In this document: positions 1 to 8,001 of the stretch, one piece after another
Position numbering within the stretch: the stretch's first letter is position 1
How the letters are laid out: each line of letters starts with the position of its first letter
Source: Bradyrhizobium sp. CCGB12
GTDB taxonomy: Bacteria > Pseudomonadota > Alphaproteobacteria > Rhizobiales > Xanthobacteraceae
Length of the DNA: 64,000 bases
Reading direction: 5' to 3'
Assembly (NCBI RefSeq): GCF_024199845.1
Contig: NZ_JANADO010000001.1
Span: 868,001 to 932,000, forward strand
Made by a program: the position numbers and the translations under genes
The notes under the pieces: generated by a model
The model's database searches: none
What the model saw: only the letters and a program-made list of their open reading frames with translations
Told to the model about the DNA's origin: nothing

Positions 1-371
1 ATCGAAGGCAGCACTGCCCGCGTAACGCGAAGGAGCCCGATGACGTTGGTGTCGAAGATCGCTTTCGCCTGATCGGCCGTGAAGGCTTCGGTCACGCCCA
101 CCGACGCAATGCCGGCGTTGTTGACCAGCACGTTGATCTTGCCGGCCTCGGCGAGGATGGAAGAGATGGCGCGATCGACGGACCGGTCATCGGTAACGTC
201 GAGTTCCACGACGCCTATTTTCTGACTTCGCAGCGCGTCGGCATGGCTGCGATTGCGACCGGCGATGTCGCGCATCGAGGCGAAGACGCGATAGCCGTCG
301 CGCGCCAGCCTTTCCGCTGTTTCACGGCCGAAGCCGCTCGATGTGCCGGTGATGAGAATAGTCCTGGTCAT
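1..371 (-). CDS. SDR family oxidoreductase, 3' part cut by window edge
   Basis: The N-terminal about 123 residues of a classical short-chain dehydrogenase. The Rossmann signature TGTSSGFG lies at residues 8-15 and the NNAG motif follows around residue 90, so it should use NAD(P)H. The catalytic YxxxK region lies beyond the left edge of the window. The start is the ATG at 369-371. The substrate cannot be read from this fragment. It is the last visible member of the minus-strand run that extends to about 9.9 kb and may belong to the same functional set. Confidence 0.9.
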   Translation of the reverse strand, partial: MTRTILITGTSSGFGRETAERLARDGYRVFASMRDIAGRNRSHADALRSQKIGVVELDVTDDRSVDRAISSILAEAGKINVLVNNAGIASVGVTEAFTADQAKAIFDTNVIGLLRVTRAVLPS

Positions 372-523
372 GGTTTGCCTTCAGTGTTGATGGGGGCCAT
401 TGCGAGATGATCAGCCGGTATGGCTGGTCAGGAACTGGCTGGGTACCGTTACCGGGATGTCCGAGAGCGAGCTTGAACAGACGTTGGACGCGGCGGGTTG
501 GGTGATGGAGCCTTGGACGCGAG

Positions 524-1057
524 TCAGAAGGCGAATTCCAGGCTGGCGTGTGCAACCAGCTTTCCCGTAGACGCAAACGAAACGCGGGTTTCCGTGAAGG
601 CCGACGCGTTGCCAAAGCGCAATACTTCTGCTCTCACCTGATAGTCATCGTTGACGGCTGGACGCAGGAAGTGAGTGTGCTGATACACGGTGCCTTTGGT
701 GATGCGCCCCGTCGTGCCCACAGACAGTGATGCAACCGAGTCAATGGCCGCCATAATTGCCTGGCCACATACCGCACCGCTTGACAATTTGAGCGTATCA
801 CGTTGCGGAAGCATCGCGGACACGATGCCCGGGTAGACCTTGAACTCACGAAGGCCGAGCATTTTCACCCAAGGCGCGAAAACATACTCGTACAACTCAA
901 GAACTGTGGCATCCGTCACAGGCAAACAATGAAGCGGAACCGGAATTCCAGGCCGCCCAACTCCCAAGGCAGGATCGGACTCGTTTTGCGTTGCCTGTTC
1001 GGTCGCAAGAGCCCGGCTTCCCGTTAGCGTCATTGTATTCACAACCTCTGTAATCAT
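524..1057 (-). CDS. PaaI-type hotdog-fold thioesterase
   Basis: A 177-residue protein that reads as a single hotdog domain of the PaaI/4HBT type. The central segment SGAVCGQAIMAAIDSVASLSV resembles the helix that carries the catalytic acid in PaaI thioesterases, and the C-terminal beta strands run from about residue 115 to the end (HFLRPAVNDDYQVRAEVLRFG). Members hydrolyse acyl-CoA thioesters in the cytoplasm; the acyl group here is unknown. The start ATG follows GGAGACGACA, a good ribosome-binding site. Its upstream region carries repeat copy A, so it may be controlled with the P450, methyltransferase and tautomerase genes. Confidence 0.8.
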   Translation of the reverse strand: MITEVVNTMTLTGSRALATEQATQNESDPALGVGRPGIPVPLHCLPVTDATVLELYEYVFAPWVKMLGLREFKVYPGIVSAMLPQRDTLKLSSGAVCGQAIMAAIDSVASLSVGTTGRITKGTVYQHTHFLRPAVNDDYQVRAEVLRFGNASAFTETRVSFASTGKLVAHASLEFAF

Positions 1058-1080
1058 TGTCGTCTCCGGTTCTCGTCAAA

Positions 1081-1262
1081 GCGTGACTACGAAGACGGAA
1101 GCTAGGCGGCTGGGCCCCGGATGTCGTGAGGCGATCGCGCCCGATCGTCCGTACTGGCGCGTACCGCGTGACGCGCCGAGCGGCAGCGCTGACACGGTCT
1201 CGGTGGCATGATCAGGTGTGACGCAGAGTTGAGCGGGATCTATCTTGCAGCCACGCTAGCCT
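1081..1262. repeat. Intergenic control-region repeat, copy A
   Basis: About 180 bp upstream of the thioesterase gene. It aligns nearly end to end with copy E at 10120-10290. Shared blocks are GCGTGACT, the core TGTCGTGAG followed by GATCGCGCCC, then CGTCCGTACTGGCGCG, and TGACGCAGAGTTGAGCG at the far end. I found this by eye; the identity is patchy but collinear. Confidence 0.75.
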
Positions 1263-1936
1263 GCGGTTGAAACCGATGATCGGTTCCCACGCACCGTACT
1301 TTCTGACGACTGACTCGTGCTGCGAGTGGGACGTTGCCGTTGAAAAGGAGGAAGCAAATGTTCGCGCAGCACCTTGATCGAAGAAGCGGTAAGTAACTGG
1401 AGCACACGGCCTTAGAAGCATATGTCGTCGCGGTCGACCCTGCGAATTGTCGATACTCCGCTGTTGACAAAGCCTCTCGTGCTATCAGCGTCCGGTGTCT
1501 CCCGACGCTTATATCTGGCCGGCGAGATGCGTCGTGTCATGCGCTGAACAAACACCTTGAGATGTACAAACCGGCGCCAGCCGCCGCCCAAGACGCTATT
1601 GGGATTGCGCACTACGAACGACGCCGCGATGCATATCACTTCGATCCACATTATCATTTGGAGTTCCGTTTCACGAATTATGCGAGCGTGTGGTGACGTC
1701 GATCATCAGCCACGGAGCCGCTCGAGAGCGCGACCGCCAGTGTCGTGCCGCCGATGCTGCGAATGAAGCTAAGTCTCGGAGACTGAATGTCGTGAGCACC
1801 AGGCGCCGTTCCCTATACGGACACGCACATCGCAGCGCGACCCCGGCGATTGGTGAAGCTCACTTTCCCTGCATGGATACAACTGCGACCATCGGCATTT
1901 GTGATCGGCCGTCCCATACTATGGCGGCGGGCACAG
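1263..1936. other. Long intergenic region with possible gene remnants
   Basis: No convincing gene. A strong ribosome-binding site (AAAAGGAGGAAGCAA) precedes an ATG at 1358 on the plus strand, but the frame closes after 12 codons at 1396. A second plus-strand stretch at about 1548-1696 reads as HLEMYKPAPAAAQDAIG and on to HFDPHYHLEF before a stop, with coding-like composition. Both could be remnants of a decayed gene. I recognise neither. Confidence 0.35.
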
Positions 1937-2995
1937 CTATTCGAACGAGAAAATCGTCTTCCAGTCGTTCTTCATGCTGATGACCGTCCAATTGTTCTTC
2001 TTTGCCTCAGCATAGAGCGCAGGAGTGAGCGCACCAATCTTGGTATCGGGTAGCCCCTGCGCAGGTCCATAAGCGTACTCACGCTTTGCGTCGTCGTGCA
2101 GTACAAGCATTGATAGACGTGCGCCGTCGCCGGCACCCGTATATTCCAGCATCTGCTCGTCTCCAGTCGAGTTACCAAATGAAGCCCTCGGTCGCCGACC
2201 AATCATCAAGTGAATGCCCTCCGGCTTCCCTGCAGCGTTGTCATTAAGCAAGAGCCTGGGTTCGTTGATGAGGATGGGATTGCCATCCTTGTCATAACCA
2301 TATTTGACGGCAAGCGCCGACCCGATCACCTGCTCGGGTGGGATGCCGTAGATCTGCTGGGAATAAAGGCGCACGAAATCCTGACCGAAGCCCGTGACGA
2401 TGAAGGTCTTGAAGCCATTAGCTCGCAAGTAGGTCATCACTTCCAGCATCGGTTGGTAGACCAGCTCCGTATAAAGGCGGTTCCAGCGTGGGTGCTTCGT
2501 CGAGGCGAGCCATTTCTTTGCTTCGACCGCGAACTCGTCAGTTGTCATGCCGGTGAGTGTTGCAAGGGCGATTTTTTCGATATCGCGCATCGATAGCCTG
2601 GCCAACGCTCCGCGGCTTTCCGAGAGCACCGTCTTGAATGGCTCGACCTCCTTTAACTCCGGCTGTTGTGTGGTCAACACCGGTACCCGGTCGAGGCAGT
2701 ACATCATTTGGCAATAGATCGGGTGCTCCACCCAAAGCGTTCCATCCTGATCAAAAGTGGCAATGCGATCCTCGGGAGGCACGAACTTCGGAGTTGACCG
2801 GTCTGTCGTGTCTCGCACGAAGTCGAGGATCGCTTGTTTGGCGGATCCCTCATTCCACGATGGCAGTGGGTCGCTCGAAGCGGTCTGGGCCGACGCCGAG
2901 ACGGATAAGGCCGGCGCGGATACGGCAGAAAGCAATACCAAGGTCGTGAGCAAGCTGCGACGGTCGATGCCGGAGCGCAGAGTGGTCTCTATCAT
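1937..2995 (-). CDS. Exported HAD-superfamily phosphatase
   Basis: A 352-residue protein. The N-terminus carries DRRSLLTTLVLLSAVSAPAL, an export signal with a weak twin-arginine look. HAD motif I is FDQDGTLW near residue 80, with the nucleophile and acid/base Asp pair (DxDGT). Motif II is FIVTGFG near residue 200. A late GDEQML segment near residue 275 fits motif IV less surely. The family includes periplasmic phosphoserine-phosphatase-like and acid phosphatases; the substrate is unknown. AAGGAGAAG precedes the ATG. It lies between the thioesterase and the P450 on the same strand but is separated from both by long spacers. Confidence 0.8.
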   Translation of the reverse strand: MIETTLRSGIDRRSLLTTLVLLSAVSAPALSVSASAQTASSDPLPSWNEGSAKQAILDFVRDTTDRSTPKFVPPEDRIATFDQDGTLWVEHPIYCQMMYCLDRVPVLTTQQPELKEVEPFKTVLSESRGALARLSMRDIEKIALATLTGMTTDEFAVEAKKWLASTKHPRWNRLYTELVYQPMLEVMTYLRANGFKTFIVTGFGQDFVRLYSQQIYGIPPEQVIGSALAVKYGYDKDGNPILINEPRLLLNDNAAGKPEGIHLMIGRRPRASFGNSTGDEQMLEYTGAGDGARLSMLVLHDDAKREYAYGPAQGLPDTKIGALTPALYAEAKKNNWTVISMKNDWKTIFSFE

Positions 2996-3243
2996 GTTCG
3001 ACTTCTCCTTAATTCAGATGGATCGGGAGTTTTCCAAAGGTCGTTGCCGCCCCGGGTCCCTTTCGCTGCTCTCATGAGCAGACTATGGTCAGCTCATTCG
3101 GCATGACCGCTTCGTGTCGATATTGCTGGAAAAGGTCTCTGTTGGGGTGGCGAACGGACATGTACCGATCAGGTTGCGGCCCCTGTGCGTTCCGGATGCG
3201 ATGGACCGCACTGCCGCGGATGCGCCTCGGCCATCAAGCGGTG

Positions 3244-4467
3244 CTAGTCAGCACGCACCCAAAGCGCTGCTAGCCCATTGAAGTTCAGCACCGCCCGCCG
3301 CTCCAGGCGGCGCTCGGCTCTCAGGCGGAGCTTCGGGAACTGCTCGAAAAGCATCGAAAGGGCGATCTGCGCCTCGGCCCGGGCCAATGGTGCGCCAAGA
3401 CAGAAATGGGCGCCGCCGCCAAATGAGATGTGACGTTTATCTGGCCGTTCGATGTCAAACCGCTTTGGATTGGGATGGGCCGCTGGGTCATGATTCGCTG
3501 CATAGAGCATGGCATTGATGGTCTGCCCTGCGGCGATCGGACACCCGCCGATCTGCATTGCTTCGGTTGCGATCCGAGTGCCTTGCATAACCGGCGTGTC
3601 ATAGCGCAACACTTCCTCGACGGCGCTACGGACCAGGTTTGGCTCAGCGAGCAGTTTGCTGAGTTCGCTGGGATGCTGCAGGAGCGCCAACACTGCGTTA
3701 CCGATAAGGTCGGTTGTCGTCACGTTGCCTGCCAAGAGCAAACTATGGCAAACGTCTATGATCTCCGCCTCGTCGAGTTGCTCGCCGTCCTCTTCGGCGT
3801 CGATCAGGCGGCTGATCAGATCGGCCCGACGTTCCTTACGGCGCTTTCGGATCACCTCAGTGAGGTAGCCGGAGAGAGCAGCATTGCAGGATGCCAGGAT
3901 GGCCTGCTGCTCCGGCGTGCGCTGCGGGCTGAACATCTGCATTATGCCGTCAGACGACCGCTTGAAGTCGTCGCTGCGGGCGGTATCGACGCCCAACATC
4001 AGCGCGATGACTATCGTCGGCAACGGTCGGGCATAAGCGTCCATAATATCGAAGCAGGATGGATCGTCGATATCATCCAGCAAGTCGCATGCGACCCTGG
4101 TGATACGCGGGCGCATGGCATCGACCGCGACCTGGTTGAATGCCTTCGCGACCAGATTGCGCAAGCGCTTGTGATCCGGGTCGTCCATATGCAGTATGAG
4201 CGGCCGAAATGTCTTATCCACCGTCAGTTGGGCCCGAGAGAACGAACCCGAGCGGGATTTCCGCGGATCGGAGGCCAGCTTGCGATTATTCATAGCGGCA
4301 TCGACATCGACCGCACGGGTCAGCACCACCCGATCGAACATTCGGTCCCGGTGCACCGGCTCCCGCGACCTCAGCATATCGAGATATTCGTTCGGCCGTT
4401 CGCGAAAAACGGGATCCAAGTGGGTCAGAGATACTCCCGTTGGCACCGTGGTCTCGTTATCACTCAT
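3244..4467 (-). CDS. Cytochrome P450
   Basis: A 407-residue soluble bacterial P450. The heme-thiolate loop is FGGGAHFCLG with the ligand Cys356, the K-helix ExxR is EEVLR, and the I-helix reads LLLAGNVTTTD. In most P450s this segment is AG-x-(D/E)-T, so the usual acidic residue is Val here, while the Thr is kept. The enzyme would need a ferredoxin and a reductase; none is encoded nearby. The start ATG follows AAAGGATGAAACC. Repeat copy B lies upstream. The substrate is unknown; the surrounding glycosyltransferase, methyltransferase and exporter suggest a small lipophilic metabolite. Confidence 0.95.
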   Translation of the reverse strand: MSDNETTVPTGVSLTHLDPVFRERPNEYLDMLRSREPVHRDRMFDRVVLTRAVDVDAAMNNRKLASDPRKSRSGSFSRAQLTVDKTFRPLILHMDDPDHKRLRNLVAKAFNQVAVDAMRPRITRVACDLLDDIDDPSCFDIMDAYARPLPTIVIALMLGVDTARSDDFKRSSDGIMQMFSPQRTPEQQAILASCNAALSGYLTEVIRKRRKERRADLISRLIDAEEDGEQLDEAEIIDVCHSLLLAGNVTTTDLIGNAVLALLQHPSELSKLLAEPNLVRSAVEEVLRYDTPVMQGTRIATEAMQIGGCPIAAGQTINAMLYAANHDPAAHPNPKRFDIERPDKRHISFGGGAHFCLGAPLARAEAQIALSMLFEQFPKLRLRAERRLERRAVLNFNGLAALWVRAD

Positions 4468-4557
4468 GGTTTCATCCTTTCGCTAAGCGTTTACTCCGAT
4501 CGGCCGGAGCGAGCCTCCATAGCAATGGCAGGCCGATCCATCTCGCCGACGGCCCCA

Positions 4558-4695
4558 AGTGACAACGATTGGAAGCTTCCGTTCCTTGTCTCCGATCGCT
4601 GCAACGCATGACCGTCAAGGTCAGAACCTAACCAGCCGGGTCCCAGGTGTCGTGAGGTGATCGCGCCCAATCAGCTGCACTCACGCGCCCTGCGT
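4558..4695. repeat. Intergenic control-region repeat, copy B
   Basis: Upstream of the P450 gene. It begins with a block like that of copy E (GGAAGCTTCCGTTC against GGAAACTTCCATTC in E), continues through a GCATGACCGTCAAG block, and contains the core AGGTGTCGTGAGGTGATCGC followed by GCCCAATC. It diverges after the following GCGC-rich segment. Confidence 0.75.
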
Positions 4696-4802
4696 GGTGC
4701 GCTCCAGATACAATAATCTTGTCGCCGCCTTCTCTGTTGTCGTGAACAGCGCGATTTGCATGACAATCAGTGCCACCGAAAACGTACGCCGGAATGCTAT
4801 AG

Positions 4803-4830
4803 GCACACTGCACGTCCCAATGCAGTGTGC
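4803..4830. terminator. Perfect 10-bp hairpin downstream of the methyltransferase gene
   Basis: Arms GCACACTGCA (4803-4812) and TGCAGTGTGC (4821-4830) are exact reverse complements around an 8-base loop. It begins 20 bases past the stop of the minus-strand methyltransferase gene, the position of a terminator. No T tract follows on that strand, so termination efficiency is uncertain. Confidence 0.5.
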
Positions 4831-4850
4831 GAGGATGGCGCCACTTATGT

Positions 4851-5636
4851 TCAGAACAGGCCAGGCAGCAACATGGCGACCGTTTGCTTATAGCGGCGGT
4901 ATTCCTCGCCGAACAACGCGGCAAGATCGCGCTCTTCGAGCCAGATACCGACAAAGATGTAAGTTGTCGTCACCGCCGCAAATAGCAGATGGCCCAACGT
5001 CATGGTCGGCGTCGACCAGAAAGCGATGATGAAGCCGAGATAGATAGGGTGCCGGATCACCCGATAGAGGCCGGGCGTCTTGAACTTGATCGGCTCGGCG
5101 ATCCGGCCCGTGAAATGAGTGACCACCTGCGTCAAGCCGAACAGCTCGAAATGGCTGATCAGGAACGTGCTGTAAAGCACGATCAGCCAACCGAGAAAGC
5201 CCCCGGCAATCGCGGCAGAGACAAGCGCAGGCGTCTTGATTTGCCAAACGACCGCCGTGATTGGCTCCCACTGCCAGAACAGTAGCAGAAGCGTCAAGCT
5301 CGCCAGCAGTACATAAGAGCTGCGTTCGAGCGCAGGCGAGGCGACGCTCGCAGACAGCTTCTTGAAGCCTTGTCGCGCCATGCCGCTGTGCTGGACAGCG
5401 AAGAGCGACATCAGCGCAAGGTCGACAATCAGAGCATGCAGACGGGAGTTCGCGGTACCACTATCGATTGTCTTCGGCACCAGTAACTGCGACACGAAAC
5501 CGATAGCGTATAGGATCGTGCCGAGAAAGATGAGATAGGCGAGCGTCCCGTAACCGAGCACGAGGCTCCGTGTGACAAGCGAGGCGAGGGCGGAGGCCGA
5601 CCGATGGGTTGGCCCCTCTTGCATGGATGTAGACAT
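4851..5636 (-). CDS. mddA: Methanethiol S-methyltransferase-like membrane protein
   Basis: A 261-residue membrane protein with about five to six hydrophobic segments. Its C-terminal block TPGLYRVIRHPIYLGFIIAFW, followed by WLEERDLAALFGEEYRRYK, is the isoprenylcysteine-methyltransferase/NnrU-type SAM-binding signature. The middle (AVQHSGMARQGFKK, ERSSYVLLASL, LLLFWQWEPI, HFELFGLTQV) resembles MddA proteins that methylate methanethiol to dimethyl sulfide. The function is by family resemblance; a related NnrU-like methyltransferase with another thiol or lipid substrate is possible. Upstream is decayed repeat copy C; downstream is a perfect hairpin. Confidence 0.75.
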   Translation of the reverse strand: MSTSMQEGPTHRSASALASLVTRSLVLGYGTLAYLIFLGTILYAIGFVSQLLVPKTIDSGTANSRLHALIVDLALMSLFAVQHSGMARQGFKKLSASVASPALERSSYVLLASLTLLLLFWQWEPITAVVWQIKTPALVSAAIAGGFLGWLIVLYSTFLISHFELFGLTQVVTHFTGRIAEPIKFKTPGLYRVIRHPIYLGFIIAFWSTPTMTLGHLLFAAVTTTYIFVGIWLEERDLAALFGEEYRRYKQTVAMLLPGLF

Positions 5637-5687
5637 TTTTCAGTTCCCATGATGCTAGGTGCGAAATCGCCGTTGCCAAATTCCGCA

Positions 5688-5862
5688 ACGCGTGACAGCC
5701 AAGATCTCGGCAGCGTAATTTGGCGGGACGCAGAGGTGAGCAGGACTTATTGTGGGCCGCGCTAGGCTGATCAACGCCTGTCCGTAGCTTCGGCGCAGAC
5801 AGTTACAAACCGTACGATTAGGCTGGCAGGATTATTTGCCTGGTAGAGCCGGTGGTGCACGG
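5688..5862. repeat. Intergenic control-region repeat, copy C (internally deleted)
   Basis: Upstream of the methyltransferase gene. It starts GCGTGACAGCCAAGATC like copy E (GCGTGACTGCCAAGATC), lacks the central core, then continues with GACGCAGAGGTGAGC, a GCTAGG block, CTTCGGCGC, GTTAC and the GTGCAC that in copy E lies within the first codons of the AraC gene. It therefore looks like a decayed duplicate of the whole AraC upstream region. Confidence 0.65.
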
Positions 5863-5909
5863 ATTGATAGCCATCGCCGCGATCAGCTCGCTGAAGGTTG
5901 CGCCCACAC

Positions 5910-6332
5910 TCAGGTATATGCCGACGGGCGGTCCTCTCTGACCCAGTGCTTTTCAGCCCCAGAATCGGGGGGCGGCGGCTTCATCCCTTGGATGGTCCAG
6001 AAATCGATTGGCGTTTCGTCAATATGAACCTCCCAGCGAAGACCCCGCTCGCGTGCGAAGGGATCGAGCGTCCTGTTGACGCGATCCAGCCACCACGCGC
6101 GCCGCTCAGGAGCAGTTGCGCGAGCAATCTGGTCAATCCAAATCCTGACAAAATCGTTCGTTGCCTTTCCGCCGACAAAGAACGAGTTCTTCGGCAACTC
6201 GTGAAAGACAACGCTTGCATAGAACCTGGGCAAGCCCACATCCGCGTAGAGGTCTGTGATACGCGTCGCTAGGGCGCACTTGTCCTCGGCTGAGTACGCA
6301 TCTTCCGGATGATAAATATGCCACAGAGGCAT
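5910..6332 (-). CDS. Tautomerase superfamily protein, cis-CaaD-like
   Basis: A 140-residue protein starting MPLWHIYHPEDAYS. After removal of Met, Pro1 would be the catalytic base, as in the 4-oxalocrotonate tautomerase superfamily. The length and the segments VVFHELP, FVRIWIDQIARA and WEVHIDETPIDFW fit the cis-3-chloroacrylic acid dehalogenase-like (putative oxalocrotonate tautomerase) branch. The cis-CaaD activity itself is not implied. The start at 6332 is chosen over an upstream ATG because AAGGAGAACTCAA sits directly before it and because Pro must be residue 2. Repeat copy D lies upstream. Confidence 0.8.
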   Translation of the reverse strand: MPLWHIYHPEDAYSAEDKCALATRITDLYADVGLPRFYASVVFHELPKNSFFVGGKATNDFVRIWIDQIARATAPERRAWWLDRVNRTLDPFARERGLRWEVHIDETPIDFWTIQGMKPPPPDSGAEKHWVREDRPSAYT

Positions 6333-6374
6333 TTGAGTTCTCCTTGTTAGGCCTTGGCGATACTCGCCATTCAC

Positions 6375-6530
6375 GAGATCGGAAGCTAGGCGTGTGGACC
6401 TTAGGTGTCGTGAGACGGTCGCGCCCAATTTTCCGTACTAGCGCGCACCGCTTGGTGCGCGCCGTGCCAATGTGAGGCGTAAGGTCCGCCTTGGGTGATG
6501 AGTTGCGGTCAGCGGCAGCGCTGGACGGGT
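6375..6530. repeat. Intergenic control-region repeat, copy D
   Basis: Upstream of the tautomerase gene. It contains ATCGGAAGCTAGGCG (compare CGGAAGCTAGGCGG in copy A), the core AGGTGTCGTGAG, then GGTCGCGCCCAAT and TTCCGTACTAGCGCGCACCG. A further block, CGGCAGCGCTG at about 6514, also occurs in copy A. Confidence 0.7.
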
Positions 6531-6663
6531 CAGGTCTACCCGTCACAGGGAAGCGCGGGAGACTTCGAGCATCTTCAACGCAGAGGACCTTCCGCCATTG
6601 GCTGTACATGCCCTGGGCGGGGCCTACGCTTCAGGGAAATTCTCGCCCGGCGCGGGCGTGACG

Positions 6664-7871
6664 CTAACTTGCAAAACCGCGACGCTCGGCGGGACGGGCA
6701 ATCAGCAGATATGATGCCAGCGCAAGAAGGGAACACGATGTCATGACCGCGGCCATCGATAGCGCTGATCGTCCGTCGTAAAGACACGCTACGAGCCCGC
6801 TCGAGATGGCGCCTGCCATCATCTGAATGCTTCCGGACACAGCGCTTACGGCACCGGCGATCTGTGGCAACGGATGCATCGCCGCGCTGATGATGTTCGA
6901 AATGCTCAATCCGAAGGCAACGGCAACGGCGACAAGAAGTGAAACGGTAAGCGGTAGCGATACCCAGCCGACCAATGTCGTGGCGAGGAACAACCCTGAC
7001 GCCGTCGCAGAGACCGTCAAGCTCGTCATCAGCACATAAGTTGGTGAGGAGTGCCAAGCGGCCAGCCGCCGATCGAGGAAAGCCCCGGCCATTACTGATC
7101 CGGAACATGCACTGAAAATCAGACCATACTGGTCAGGCCGTAGCCCCATGCCGTTGATGAAGAACAGAGCGGACCCTGTGACATAAGCCATAACGGTCCC
7201 GCCGGCGGCTGCACCGACCAGAATGTATACGGACGAGATCGGATGCGTCAGGACATGAAGATAGCCGCGGCCAATGATTGATGGTGCTAGGCAGTCGGTC
7301 TGACCGGTCCTTCCGATCTTTGCACTTTCGGCAAAGCCTGTGACCAATGCGATTAGCAAACCCAGACCCATTACGAATTGAATCGTGTAAATCAGGCGCC
7401 AGCTGCCCAGCGCCAGGAGAGCCGCGCCTGCGGTCGGTGCGATCACGGTAGCGGCATTTACGGCAATGACGACGTTGGCCATCTTCGCGCGCGCATTATC
7501 ACCCTCAAATAGGTCGCGGATGATCGCAAATGTCACCGTCGTACTGGCCGCGCCGCAGCCTTGGCTGAAGCGGCACACGAGCAGCACCGGCAATGATTGG
7601 GACAGCGCGCAAGCGAGACTGCCGACGACAAAGAGCGCGACACCGAATACAACGACGGGCCTGCGACCGTACCGATCGGATACTGGCCCATAGACAAGCG
7701 GCGCCGTCGCCAGGCTGAGCATAAAGACGCTCATCGTAAAGCCGACACTTGCGGGCCGCGCGCCGAGAGCGACGCCAGTGCCGGTAAGCTCATGTCAATG
7801 CCTGAATACGGAACCGAGGCAAGAAGGCCAAGCAATAGCGTGAAAGCAAACGACGCAGGTTGAATACGCAT
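6664..7871 (-). pseudogene. Bcr/CflA-type MFS drug exporter, frameshifted near its N-terminus
   Basis: The body (7734 to 6664, 356 residues) is an MFS transporter beginning MSVFMLSLATAPLVYGPVSD, with the loop motif YGPVSDRYGRRP and about 11 hydrophobic segments. The first helix is missing from that frame but is present just upstream in another frame: MRIQPASFAFTLLLGLLA, then GIDMSLPALASL, starting at 7871. The in-frame sequence before the body reads GARPASVGFTMSV, so one indel lies at about 7770-7800. Either the gene is broken or the assembly has an error; the shorter protein would lack helix 1. It lies downstream of the glycosyltransferase on the same strand, as expected for product export. 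Confidence 0.75.
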
Positions 7872-8001
7872 GGGTTGAATATCCGATACGTTCCTTGTTC
7901 CATATCGCCAGATACGGAGCTTGTCCGCGGAGAAATCGATGGCCTCCCAGGTGAAAGACGGAAGAAACAGCTTTTCCATCTTTCCCGAAAGTGGAATCAA
8001 A

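Noticed and set aside
3430..4611. Long open frame antisense to the P450 gene
   Set aside because: No family similarity, no ribosome-binding site, and it mirrors a high-GC gene with clear heme and I-helix motifs on the other strand.
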